Positions 8,657-16,645 are shown, counted from the first letter of the stretch. The stretch: DNA of 26,391 nucleotides from CAURNT01 sp963526495 (GCA_963526495.1 CAURNT010000015.1:1-26391), one strand, 5' to 3'. Numbers and translations: made by a program. The notes: generated by a model from the letters alone, not told the origin.

Positions 8657-8693
8657 AAGGAATTACATTATATAAAATAAAATGTAATTCCTT
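8657..8693 (+). terminator. Terminator-like hairpin after potC
   Basis: AAGGAATTACATT (8657-8669) pairs perfectly over 13 bp with AATGTAATTCCTT (8681-8693) around an 11-nt A/T loop. The following T tract is weak (TTTAGTTATT). The A/T-rich flanks on the other side could let it act in both directions. Confidence 0.75.
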
Positions 8694-8720
8694 TAGTTAT
8701 TATAAATAATTTTGTAAAAT

Positions 8721-8749
8721 TTGACAAATAATTAAAAATATGATAATAT
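8721..8749 (+). promoter_or_regulatory. Promoter of the infC-rpmI-rplT operon
   Basis: A consensus -35 TTGACA (8721-8726) is followed by a 17-bp spacer and TAATAT (8744-8749). An overlapping GATAAT at 8742-8747 is an alternative -10. Transcription would start near 8756, giving a leader of about 175 nt before the IF3 start. Confidence 0.75.
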
Positions 8750-8755
8750 TTATAA

Positions 8756-8930
8756 GTAAATTAAAAGAAGTAGAATTTAGTTCTCACCTTTCCATATCGA
8801 TTTAGATTGCGAGGCTTAATATGAGTAAGGTTACGTTATTGATTATAGACGCCATAAGTCTATTATTTTATGATGTAGAGAACAAGATTTTATCTTGTTT
8901 TTTTTATTATCAAAATAGGAGGTGTTCTTT
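8756..8930 (+). promoter_or_regulatory. Structured infC leader RNA with attenuator (ribosomal protein leader candidate)
   Basis: The leader can fold into a junction. P1 is GTTCTC (8780-8785) with GAGAAC (8878-8883). P2 is ACCTT (8786-8790) with AAGGT (8827-8831), continued by CATAT (8793-8797) with ATATG (8819-8823). P3 is ATAGAC (8845-8850) with GTCTAT (8858-8863). The 3' strand of P1 shares 8881-8883 with the terminator hairpin at 8881-8899, so the two folds compete. In Bacillus subtilis this operon is controlled by an L20-binding leader that governs termination; whether this RNA belongs to that class (Rfam L20 leader) needs a covariance search. The pairings are read from the sequence; the regulation is inferred. 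Confidence 0.6.
8881..8905 (+). terminator. Leader terminator upstream of infC
   Basis: AACAAGAT (8881-8888) and ATCTTGTT (8892-8899) form a perfect 8-bp stem with a 3-nt loop. A run of T extends through 8905. It sits between the operon promoter and the IF3 gene, so it is an attenuator rather than an end-of-gene terminator. Confidence 0.8.
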
Positions 8931-9455
8931 ATAAAAGGAACTATGAAGTCTGATAATACTAGAATTAATGAAGAAATCAGAGCTAAAGAAGTTAGATTAA
9001 TATCTGAAGATGGAGAGCAGTTGGGTATAATGTCAGTAAATGATGCTTTAAACCTAGCTTCAGAAAAGAATTTAGATTTAGTTGAAATGTCATACAATGG
9101 GACAACATCTGTTGCCAAAATAATGGATTATGGTAAATATCGTTATGAAAAAGTAAAAAAAGACAAAGAAAATAAAAAGAAACAAAAAAATACCGTAATC
9201 AAGGAAATAAGAGTTAAACCTCATATAGACACACATGATATGGAGACTAAGGTTAATCAAATAGAAAAGTTTTTAGAAAAAGATTATAAAATTAAAATTA
9301 GTTTAAGATTATCAGGAAGAGAGAAATTACATTCAGAAACTGCCGTTAAAGTTTTAGATGAATTTGCTAATTTCTTTGAAGAAAAGGTAGTAGTAGAGAA
9401 AAAATATGGTAAAGAGCAAGTACAAAAATTTGTTATGCTTTCACCAAAGAAATAG
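8931..9455 (+). CDS. infC: Translation initiation factor IF-3
   Basis: A protein of about 174 aa with the two IF3 domains. The N-terminal one carries RINEEIRAKEVRLISEDGEQLGIM, ends in the conserved VAKIMDYGKYRYE, and a lysine-rich linker follows. The C-terminal one has IKEIRVKPHIDTHDMETKVNQ...FLEK and SGREKLH. IF3 binds the 30S subunit and rejects non-standard start codons. The start is unusual: AGGAGGTG (8917-8924), a near-perfect Shine-Dalgarno site, lies 8 nt before ATA 8931. The in-frame GTG at 8922 lies inside that site. An ATG at 8943 has only a weak, close AAGGA. ATA-AAA-GGA resembles the ATT-AAA-GGC start of E. coli infC, where the codon gives autoregulation. If ATG is used, the protein is four residues shorter. 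Confidence 0.93.
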   Translation: MKGTMKSDNTRINEEIRAKEVRLISEDGEQLGIMSVNDALNLASEKNLDLVEMSYNGTTSVAKIMDYGKYRYEKVKKDKENKKKQKNTVIKEIRVKPHIDTHDMETKVNQIEKFLEKDYKIKISLRLSGREKLHSETAVKVLDEFANFFEEKVVVEKKYGKEQVQKFVMLSPKK

Positions 9456-9473
9456 TTCAGAGGAGGAAAAATT

Positions 9474-9680
9474 ATGCCAAAAATGAAAACACATAAAGGT
9501 GCAAAAAAAAGAATTAAAGTTACAGGAACAGGGAAATTTGTAGTTAAACATTCAGGAAAGAGCCATATCTTAACTAAAAAGACTCATAAGAGAAAGAAAA
9601 GATTAGGTGAAGATGCAGTATTAACTGGTGGAGCAGCAAGAAAAGCTTCAAGATTATTAGCTGGACAAGCTGGAAGATAA
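9474..9680 (+). CDS. rpmI: 50S ribosomal protein L35 (bL35)
   Basis: A 68-aa, highly basic protein opening MPKMKTHKGAKKRIKVTGTGK, the standard L35 N-terminus, with the conserved HILTKKTHKRKKRL and a C-terminal AARKASRLLAG. It is a structural protein of the large ribosomal subunit. GAGGAGG lies just upstream. It is second in the conserved infC-rpmI-rplT order. Confidence 0.97.
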   Translation: MPKMKTHKGAKKRIKVTGTGKFVVKHSGKSHILTKKTHKRKKRLGEDAVLTGGAARKASRLLAGQAGR

Positions 9681-9701
9681 AACTAAAGAGGAGGAATTAA
9701 G

Positions 9702-10052
9702 ATGCCAAGAGTAAAAACAGGAATAGTAAGAAGAAAGAGACATAAAAAAGTATTAGCAGAAGCTAAAGGATACAGAGGGTCAATAAAAACTAATTATAGA
9801 AAAGCAAATGAAGCTGTTAAAAAAGCAATGGCTTATGCAACAGAACATAGAAAATTAAAGAAAAGAACAATGAGAGAATTATGGATAATCAGAATAAATG
9901 CTGCATCTCGTGCAGAAGGATTATCTTATTCAAGATTCATGAATGGATTAAAGAAATTAAATATAGAATTAGACAGAAAAGTATTAGCTGAATTAGCTTT
10001 AAATAACTCAGTAGAATTTAAAGCTTTAGTTGAAAAAGTTAAAGCTTTATAA
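9702..10052 (+). CDS. rplT: 50S ribosomal protein L20 (bL20)
   Basis: A 116-aa basic protein beginning MPRVKTGIVRRKRHKKVLAEAKGYRG, followed by RELWIIRINAASRAEGLSYSRFMNGLKK, both L20 hallmarks. It binds 23S rRNA early in large-subunit assembly. In several bacteria it also represses its own operon by binding the mRNA leader, so the structured leader at 8756-8930 is a candidate target here. AGAGGAGG precedes the ATG. Two terminators follow. Confidence 0.97.
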   Translation: MPRVKTGIVRRKRHKKVLAEAKGYRGSIKTNYRKANEAVKKAMAYATEHRKLKKRTMRELWIIRINAASRAEGLSYSRFMNGLKKLNIELDRKVLAELALNNSVEFKALVEKVKAL

Positions 10053-10056
10053 TTAA

Positions 10057-10086
10057 AGATGGAAATTAAGTTTTCCATCTTTTTTT
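10057..10086 (+). terminator. First terminator after rplT
   Basis: AGATGGAAA (10057-10065) pairs with TTTCCATCT (10072-10080), followed directly by six more T (10081-10086). This is a classic intrinsic terminator. Confidence 0.9.
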
Positions 10087-10115
10087 AATATTATTAAATT
10101 AAATAAATAAGTTTT

Positions 10116-10146
10116 AAAAGATAATTTTAAATGATTATCTTTTTTT
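10116..10146 (+). terminator. Second, tandem terminator-like hairpin after rplT
   Basis: AAAAGATAAT (10116-10125) pairs with ATTATCTTTT (10134-10143), with the T run continuing to 10146. The stem is A/T-rich and weaker than the one at 10057. It lies immediately before the addB promoter. Confidence 0.6.
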
Positions 10147-10154
10147 ATTTTATG

Positions 10155-10163
10155 TGCTATAAT
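10155..10163 (+). promoter_or_regulatory. Extended -10 promoter for addB
   Basis: TGCTATAAT (10155-10163) is a perfect TATAAT box with the TGn extension. No good -35 is present (TTATCT at 10135-10140, inside the terminator T tract), which fits an extended -10 promoter. Transcription would start near 10170, leaving a leader of about 18 nt. Confidence 0.6.
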
Positions 10164-10187
10164 GAAACAAAAAGAAAGGGGAATATA

Positions 10188-12677
10188 ATGAATATTGTAT
10201 ATAAAGGTTTAGAGTTTGATATTTTAAATGAATTGAAAGGTAATAATCTATATGTATTTTCAAATCCTATGGATAAAATAGAGATAGAGAATACTTTGAA
10301 GAATTCTTTTGTAGAATATACTTTAATGACAGAAAATGATTTTTTAGATAAGTATATACTATCTAAAAAAAATATTTTAAAAGAAGAAAAAGAAACAATT
10401 TTTTTCTATAATTCTCTTAATAAAGATTTAAAGAAAAAAATGGGTATAAGTGGGTATTTTGATTGTATAGATATTGCTTATAGATACTATAATTTTATGA
10501 ATGAATATATAAAATATGAGGTAGATTTAAATAGTATAGAATTACTTGAGTGGCAAAAAGATAAAATTAATGAAATGTTTACTATACATTCATTGATGTT
10601 AGAAAAAACTAAAAATGAAGATGCAATACCGAGATATTTATTGTCATTTTATTCTTATGAAAATACTAAATTATTAGATAAATATGAAAAAGTAATTTTT
10701 GTAAATAAATTCAATTTTGATAGATTAGAAAAGAAAAGATATATGAATTCTAATAAATTTGAATTTTGGATGGGAGTTTCTAAAGGGGATTTTGATGAAG
10801 AAAACTTTTTTTTAAAAAATATTACAACTACTTCACTTAAAAATACTCCAAAAATAGTTGAATGTAGTGATAAATTTAGTCAACTTATGTATTTAATAGA
10901 TAATAAAGAAAATTTTGATATAGTATATGATAATGAAGAAAATTTAGATAATATGATAAAAAAAGAAAATATTTATTTAAATCAAAATATAGTGCAAACT
11001 ATGACAGAATACACTTTTTCTATAACTAAAAATTATTTAATATTAGAAAAAATCTATTTATGTTTAGATAATTCTATTGGAAATAGATTTCAAATATCTG
11101 ATTTATATAAGTTATATAGTATAGAAGGATTTAGAAAAATATTTAATATATCAGAAAAAGATGTGGAGATATTGAAATTAGAATCTGGATTTAATAAATA
11201 TATAACAGAAGAAAAATTAAATTCAATTAAATTATTATCAGATATTAAAGGGTATAAATCAAAAGATGATTTTTCTTCTTTGTTTGAAAAAATAGGTGGT
11301 TATAAAGATAAAAGCGATTCTATGTTTTCAATTTCTTATGAATTTATTACAGCCTTAAATGAAATAAATTCTTTAGATTTGTCGTTTTTATCTAATTTTT
11401 ATATAGAATATTTAAAATTATTTATTAAATATCTTAAAGCAAAGAAATTAAAGGTAAATTTAGAAGAAAAACCTTTAATGAAAATTAAGGGGAAAAATAA
11501 GATTTCAAATATAAAAAAAGAAAATTTTAGTTTAATTAATTTACAAGGAAGCGTTAAAGCTGTTAATGGAACTGTATTTAATAATATACAAAGAATAAAA
11601 TTAGGACTACCTACTTTAGAAAGTATTACTTATTCAAGTATATATTCATATATATTTAATATATATAATTCAAACAATGGATGCTTAATGTATATAAAGA
11701 ATGAGGAAGAAAATATATCAGAAATGTCATTTTTAAGTGATTTTATATATAAAAATAATATAGATGTAGAAAGAATTGAAATAGATTTAGCTACAAAATC
11801 TAATATTTTTTCTCAAGTATATTTTAAAGAAATAGATTTAGGGTTAGATAAAGAAAAATATTTAACAGAAGAGGATCAAATGCCTGTTAATGGAACTAAT
11901 AATATAGAATATATAACAATATCTGATTTTTTGAATTTAAGAGATTCAGAATTGACATATTTTATGAGTAAGAATATAAAGAAGGTAGAAATTTTAGAAA
12001 CTACACTTAAAAGTAATGTTATTGGTAATGTTATTCATAAGATTATGGAATATATTTTTACTAAAGATGAAAATATAGATATTAATGAAGTGCTGAGAAA
12101 TAAAGAAATGTTAAATAATAAAATAGATAGTGCACTAGTAAAAGTAAAAGAATATATTGGTTTTGTAATGTTATCTAAATACTCTGATTTTTTTGAATAT
12201 GAATATTTAAGTGATATTAAATCTAAAATTGAACAATTTGTTAGATTATTATTAAAAGAATTGAATAATAAGAAAATATTACATTGTGAACCTGAGTACA
12301 AAATGTATAAAGATATAGAAATAAATGATAGAAAAATTAAATTTGGTGGTAGAATAGATCTTTATTTAGAAACAAGTGATGAAATATATATAATAGATTT
12401 TAAAACTGGTAAAAAAGATACATCTAATAAAAAAAGATATTCAGATCAAGTTAAATTATATGAATTTATCAATAAAACAGAAAAAGAAATTAAGACATAT
12501 TTATCATATATTTTAGATTTTGATTTATTAGATAAGTTAGAAAGTGAAAAAAGTGATTTAACTGAAGAGGTTATATATGAAATATTAATGAATTACATAT
12601 CTTCAGATAAGAAATTTTACGAAAAAGGTAAAAAGGGGAAATATAATAATTATGAGGAGATAATAATATGGGATTAA
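10188..12677 (+). CDS. addB: AddB/RexB-like subunit, PD-(D/E)XK nuclease
   Basis: The protein has about 829 aa. The C-terminal third holds a RecB-type nuclease: GNVIHKIMEY (about 612-621), GGRIDLYLE with its acidic ligand (about 719-727), IIDFKTGK with the catalytic D and K (about 736-743), and a QVKLYEF Q-x-x-x-Y motif. The N-terminal region is long, divergent and without a visible Walker A, as expected for the inactive helicase-like half of AddB/RexB. I see no cysteine cluster around the nuclease domain, so it resembles the RexB-type form lacking the 4Fe-4S cluster. It should work with the next gene in resecting double-strand breaks for recombination. ATG 10188 is chosen for its AAAGGGG site; an earlier in-frame ATG (10131) lies in the terminator. 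It overlaps addA by 10 bp. Confidence 0.75.
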   Translation: MNIVYKGLEFDILNELKGNNLYVFSNPMDKIEIENTLKNSFVEYTLMTENDFLDKYILSKKNILKEEKETIFFYNSLNKDLKKKMGISGYFDCIDIAYRYYNFMNEYIKYEVDLNSIELLEWQKDKINEMFTIHSLMLEKTKNEDAIPRYLLSFYSYENTKLLDKYEKVIFVNKFNFDRLEKKRYMNSNKFEFWMGVSKGDFDEENFFLKNITTTSLKNTPKIVECSDKFSQLMYLIDNKENFDIVYDNEENLDNMIKKENIYLNQNIVQTMTEYTFSITKNYLILEKIYLCLDNSIGNRFQISDLYKLYSIEGFRKIFNISEKDVEILKLESGFNKYITEEKLNSIKLLSDIKGYKSKDDFSSLFEKIGGYKDKSDSMFSISYEFITALNEINSLDLSFLSNFYIEYLKLFIKYLKAKKLKVNLEEKPLMKIKGKNKISNIKKENFSLINLQGSVKAVNGTVFNNIQRIKLGLPTLESITYSSIYSYIFNIYNSNNGCLMYIKNEEENISEMSFLSDFIYKNNIDVERIEIDLATKSNIFSQVYFKEIDLGLDKEKYLTEEDQMPVNGTNNIEYITISDFLNLRDSELTYFMSKNIKKVEILETTLKSNVIGNVIHKIMEYIFTKDENIDINEVLRNKEMLNNKIDSALVKVKEYIGFVMLSKYSDFFEYEYLSDIKSKIEQFVRLLLKELNNKKILHCEPEYKMYKDIEINDRKIKFGGRIDLYLETSDEIYIIDFKTGKKDTSNKKRYSDQVKLYEFINKTEKEIKTYLSYILDFDLLDKLESEKSDLTEEVIYEILMNYISSDKKFYEKGKKGKYNNYEEIIIWD

Positions 12678-15586
12678 AAGAAGTGGTTAAAGCAAGTGCA
12701 GGTACTGGTAAAACATATAGATTATCATTACAGTATATATATTTTCTTTTAAAGGAAATTAATTTTAAAAATATAGTTGTAATGACATTTACTAAAAAAG
12801 CTACATTTGAAATAAAAGAAAGAATATTTTTATTTATACATAAAATAATTTCTAAAACAGAGGATAGTCAAGGTTTAATTGATAGTATAGAAAAGAGTTT
12901 TGGTTATAAAATTACAGATGAAGATATAGAAAAATTAAAGATTTTGTATTCAAATATGTTGATTAATAAGGAAAGTATTAGAATAACAACTATAGATGGA
13001 TTTATGAGTAAAATTTTAAAATCTTGTATAGCTGAATCATGTTTAGGATTATATAAATATGATCTTTTAGATGAAAAAAGTGAGAAATATAAACTACTTT
13101 ATGAAGATATAATACTTTCTTTATCTAAAAATAAGGACTTTAATTATAAATTTAAGCAAAAAAATATAGATGCTATTATTGAGGAAATTCGAAAAGTATT
13201 TTTAGATACAAAATCTGAATTATTAAATTCAAAGTATGAAGATATAGAAATAACTAAAGAAGAAATTTTAAGAAAAGCACTATATTTATATACTGATAAG
13301 TGGGGATCGGCAGGAAAGGTTAAAACAGGATTAAATGTTATATCTATATTAGAAAAAGATGCTAGTATAGATGATATTTATAAAGAATTTGTTTCTGGAT
13401 TTAAAAAATGTTTCAAATCTACTGAAGTTGTAGGTTTTTCTACAAAAATTAAAGAAAATTATGAAATATTTAAAGACGCACTATATTTATTAGCTGATAT
13501 TTTTATATTTGAATCTAGATGTAAACATAATGAGATTGTACAAAATGCTAAAATTTTATTTGAAACTGAATTGAAATATAAGTTGAAAAAGAAAGCATTA
13601 GATTTTAACGATATTACATATTATGTGGCTAAATATATTAATGATGAAAAATTAGGATTTGTAGAAAATGGGAAAATAACAGAAGGATTTAAAGAATTGT
13701 TAGGTGGAGATATTAAAGCTATAATGATAGATGAATTCCAAGATACAAGTATAAATCAATATAAAATACTTAAATTAATAATGGATAGTGCAGAAATTGT
13801 AGTATGTGTTGGTGATGAAAAGCAAAGTATATATGGTTGGCGTGGAGGTTATAAAGCCTTATTTGAAAATTTAGATAAAAGTTTAGGGAATGATACAAAT
13901 GTATTAGTGTTAGATAAATGTTATAGAAGTGAATCAAAAATTATTGATTTTGTTAATAAAACATTTAATAAATTAGAAAATTATTCTTATGAAGATGTAA
14001 CTTCTTATAAAGAAAAAGATGCTAAAGGTCATGTTTCAATCATACAAATAGAAAAAGAAAAAGGTAAAAAAAATGCTGATTATGAAAAATATATAGTTGA
14101 AATGATTGAAAAAAATAAACATTTTAAAGATACTGCTGTTCTTTTAAAAAGTAATAAAGAATTAGAAAAGGTTGCAGGACTTTTAACAGAGTTGGGTATA
14201 GCTTATTCATTAAGTTCAAAATCTAATATATTAGAAGTTGAGGCTGTTAAATATGCTCATAAATTGATTAAATATATAGTTACAGGGGATGAAATAAGTA
14301 AGTTCGAGTTTATTAGATCTAATGTTTTTGGTGCAACTTTGGAAGAAGTTTCACAAATATTATTAAATGAATCAGATAAGATGAAATATGTTGATGATTT
14401 TGTAAAAAAATATCAATTAGCAAATGCTGTAAATTCTGAAAAATTTGATTTTACAAAAGAATATATTAAATATTTTGGATATTCAAGTACTAATTCTAAT
14501 GTTGATGTATTAAATTTAAATGAATATTTTTCTAAATTAAAGGAATACAATAATTTAGTAGATTTTTATTTTGATATGACTAATAATAAATCTCTTAGAA
14601 AATCAATAATAGAAAAAGATTCAGTAGTTCTTATGACAATACATAGCTCTAAAGGTTTAGAGTTTAAGAATGTATATACATACTATAAACCAGAAGTTGA
14701 TAGTGGTAATAAAGAAAATATAATGAAAAAATATATTAAGTATGATAATGAATATAATATAGAAAAATTTAAGTTAGTAGATAATTCTATATTAAAAAAA
14801 ATAATTAATCCTAATTCTTTTTTGAAAATAGGAGATAGATATGAAGAATTAATGGAAGAATTTAAAATACAATACCCTGAAGTATCAAATATTTGTGATT
14901 ATTTAAAAAAATCAGAATTTGATGAAGAATGTAATTTATATTATGTTTCATATACTAGAGCACGTGAAAATCTATATGTCTTTTATTGTGAAGATAATTA
15001 TTTATTAAAAAAAGCTGAACTTTTAGGTGAAAATGAAATAAAAGAAAATGTAGTTAAAACTTATGAAATTAAAGATTATAGTAAATATAAAGAAAGTTTT
15101 TCTAATACTAGATATTTAGATGTATTTGATGAAAAATATGATATAAATAGAGTGAGAAAGCAAAATATAGGAAGTGCTATCCATTATTTCTTTGAAGTGT
15201 ATAATGGTGATATAGAAATTACTAAAGATATAGTTAGAAAGAAATATGGGAATTTATTGATTAAAGAGGATTTTGTGTGTGTTAATAAATTAATAGATAT
15301 TAATGTTAAGAAATATAAAAATATTATAAATTCAGACTTAGATAAAAAACATGAATTTAAAATATATGATAAAACAGAAGATAATAATATGTATATTATA
15401 GATTTATTATCTATAGATAGAAAAAATAAGAAAGCATATATATATGATTTTAAAACAGGAAAAAATATTTTAGATAATAAAAAATATTTAGAACAAATAG
15501 ATAAATATAAAAATATATTACAAGAATATTTGTTAGATTATGAAATATATACGGAGTTACTGCCTTTAGAGGAAGATTATGAATAA
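12668..15586 (+). CDS. addA: AddA/RexA-like UvrD-type helicase-nuclease
   Basis: A 972-aa superfamily 1 helicase. Walker A is ASAGTGKT (9-16), motif Ia is MTFTKKATFEIKERI, and Walker B is MIDEFQDTS (about 353-361). Motif III is GDEKQSIYGWRGG (about 383), motif V is MTIHSSKGLEF (about 657) and motif VI is YVSYTRARENLYVF (about 758). A C-terminal RecB-like nuclease follows, with IGSAIHYFFE, the acidic residue of YIIDLLS, YDFKTGK (about 927-933) and a Q-x-x-x-Y motif (EQIDKYK). With AddB it forms a helicase-nuclease that unwinds and trims broken DNA ends. At 972 aa it is clearly shorter than Bacillus AddA (about 1230 aa). GAGGAGA lies just before the ATG, which sits inside the end of addB. Confidence 0.85.
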   Translation: MGLKEVVKASAGTGKTYRLSLQYIYFLLKEINFKNIVVMTFTKKATFEIKERIFLFIHKIISKTEDSQGLIDSIEKSFGYKITDEDIEKLKILYSNMLINKESIRITTIDGFMSKILKSCIAESCLGLYKYDLLDEKSEKYKLLYEDIILSLSKNKDFNYKFKQKNIDAIIEEIRKVFLDTKSELLNSKYEDIEITKEEILRKALYLYTDKWGSAGKVKTGLNVISILEKDASIDDIYKEFVSGFKKCFKSTEVVGFSTKIKENYEIFKDALYLLADIFIFESRCKHNEIVQNAKILFETELKYKLKKKALDFNDITYYVAKYINDEKLGFVENGKITEGFKELLGGDIKAIMIDEFQDTSINQYKILKLIMDSAEIVVCVGDEKQSIYGWRGGYKALFENLDKSLGNDTNVLVLDKCYRSESKIIDFVNKTFNKLENYSYEDVTSYKEKDAKGHVSIIQIEKEKGKKNADYEKYIVEMIEKNKHFKDTAVLLKSNKELEKVAGLLTELGIAYSLSSKSNILEVEAVKYAHKLIKYIVTGDEISKFEFIRSNVFGATLEEVSQILLNESDKMKYVDDFVKKYQLANAVNSEKFDFTKEYIKYFGYSSTNSNVDVLNLNEYFSKLKEYNNLVDFYFDMTNNKSLRKSIIEKDSVVLMTIHSSKGLEFKNVYTYYKPEVDSGNKENIMKKYIKYDNEYNIEKFKLVDNSILKKIINPNSFLKIGDRYEELMEEFKIQYPEVSNICDYLKKSEFDEECNLYYVSYTRARENLYVFYCEDNYLLKKAELLGENEIKENVVKTYEIKDYSKYKESFSNTRYLDVFDEKYDINRVRKQNIGSAIHYFFEVYNGDIEITKDIVRKKYGNLLIKEDFVCVNKLIDINVKKYKNIINSDLDKKHEFKIYDKTEDNNMYIIDLLSIDRKNKKAYIYDFKTGKNILDNKKYLEQIDKYKNILQEYLLDYEIYTELLPLEEDYE

Positions 15587-16184
15587 AATTTTGAAAAAAT
15601 ATTCTTTTATAATTTTGATATATATAATAATTTTGCTGGTTATATATCCAAAATATTATTTTTTGATATGGAATATATTTCTTGCTTATATACCATTTTT
15701 ATTGAGTTTTATTAAAATTAAAAATAAGTTTTTTAAATGTATTAACAATTTAATGGCTTTAGTTTTTTTTCCGAATGTAATTTATTTATTTACTGATTTA
15801 ATACATATTTCTGTTATGAAATATTATGTAAAAGATAGTCAAGGAATTAGATATATTATGAACTTTACAAATTGGATAAGGCTTTCTCTTATTTTCGTTG
15901 CTGTACTGATAGCTATAAAACTTAGTTATATTTCTTTAAATAATTTTATAGTTAATTATAGGTTTAAACATATAATATATGTATTTATATCTATATTAAC
16001 TGGTGTAGCTGTATACATAGGAAGATTTATTAGATTAAATTCATGGGATTTAATATTAAATCCATTTAATACATTAATAATAATATTTAAAAATATAAAT
16101 TCAGACACTATACAATACATTCTACTTTTTGCTATAATTCAATATATAGTTTTAATAATTATGAAAGATGAATATAAAAAATAA
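15579..16184 (+). CDS. DUF1361-family membrane protein
   Basis: A 201-aa protein with five to six predicted membrane helices. The conserved DUF1361 signatures are visible: a phenylalanine-rich FFPNVIYLFTDLIHIS near residues 63-78 and VYIGRFIRLNSWDLILNPFNTL near 145-166. The function of the family is unknown. It overlaps addA by 8 bp and has no terminator before it, so it is co-transcribed, although nothing links it to DNA repair. Confidence 0.7.
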   Translation: MNKILKKYSFIILIYIIILLVIYPKYYFLIWNIFLAYIPFLLSFIKIKNKFFKCINNLMALVFFPNVIYLFTDLIHISVMKYYVKDSQGIRYIMNFTNWIRLSLIFVAVLIAIKLSYISLNNFIVNYRFKHIIYVFISILTGVAVYIGRFIRLNSWDLILNPFNTLIIIFKNINSDTIQYILLFAIIQYIVLIIMKDEYKK

Positions 16185-16204
16185 ATATGTGAGGTGATTA
16201 TATA

Positions 16205-16645
16205 ATGAAAGTATATTTAGCAGGTGGACTTTTTAATGAAGCTGAAGTAGCACAAAGATTAAAAGAGGGGAAAATTTTAAGAGATAGAATAAAAGGTATA
16301 GATTTATTCAATCCTATTGAACAACCCTTTAATGAAAATAAAGAAAAATTACCAACACCCCTTGATATATTTAATGGTGATACGAATGCTATACTTAATG
16401 CAGATGTATTTTTAGCTGATATTACTAATGATGATCCTGGAGTGATGGTTGAGTTAGGGATAGCCCTTTCTAATGGTAAAAAAATAATAGCAATTAATTC
16501 TGATATTAGATTAAAAAGTGCGAGTAAGTATGAAATACCTACTTATGCAATTAATCATTATGTTTTAGGAGCTATACTAAAATATGGAGTTTTAGTATAT
16601 TCTTTTGAGGAGGCAGTGAAGGAACTTGAAAGAATTAAAGGTTAG
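16205..16645 (+). CDS. Nucleoside 2-deoxyribosyltransferase-family protein
   Basis: This 146-aa protein has the Rossmann-like NDT fold motifs. KVYLAGGLFNEAE starts the protein, GDTNAILNADVFLADI lies at 58-73, and DDPGVMVELGIAL carries the likely catalytic glutamate E84. NDT enzymes exchange bases between deoxynucleosides; relatives such as DNPH1/Rcl are nucleotide N-glycosidases, so the exact reaction is open. It is cytoplasmic, with no signal peptide. GAGGTGAT precedes the ATG, 20 nt after the DUF1361 stop. The 3' end overlaps the next gene. Confidence 0.72.
   Translation: MKVYLAGGLFNEAEVAQRLKEGKILRDRIKGIDLFNPIEQPFNENKEKLPTPLDIFNGDTNAILNADVFLADITNDDPGVMVELGIALSNGKKIIAINSDIRLKSASKYEIPTYAINHYVLGAILKYGVLVYSFEEAVKELERIKG

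Noticed and set aside
8922..8924. GTG as the IF3 start codon
   Set aside because: It is part of the Shine-Dalgarno sequence AGGAGGTG itself and has no other ribosome-binding site upstream.
8843..9118. Open frame on the minus strand over the infC leader and start
   Set aside because: It lies opposite the clear IF3 gene and leader, has no recognisable domain, and is explained by the reverse complement of IF3 coding sequence.
10131..10187. N-terminal extension of addB from ATG 10131
   Set aside because: The extension would be encoded by the terminator T tract and promoter; ATG 10188 has a proper ribosome-binding site.
12035..12301. Minus-strand frame inside addB
   Set aside because: It lies wholly opposite the conserved nuclease region of addB, has a low-complexity A/T-driven composition, and lacks a ribosome-binding site.
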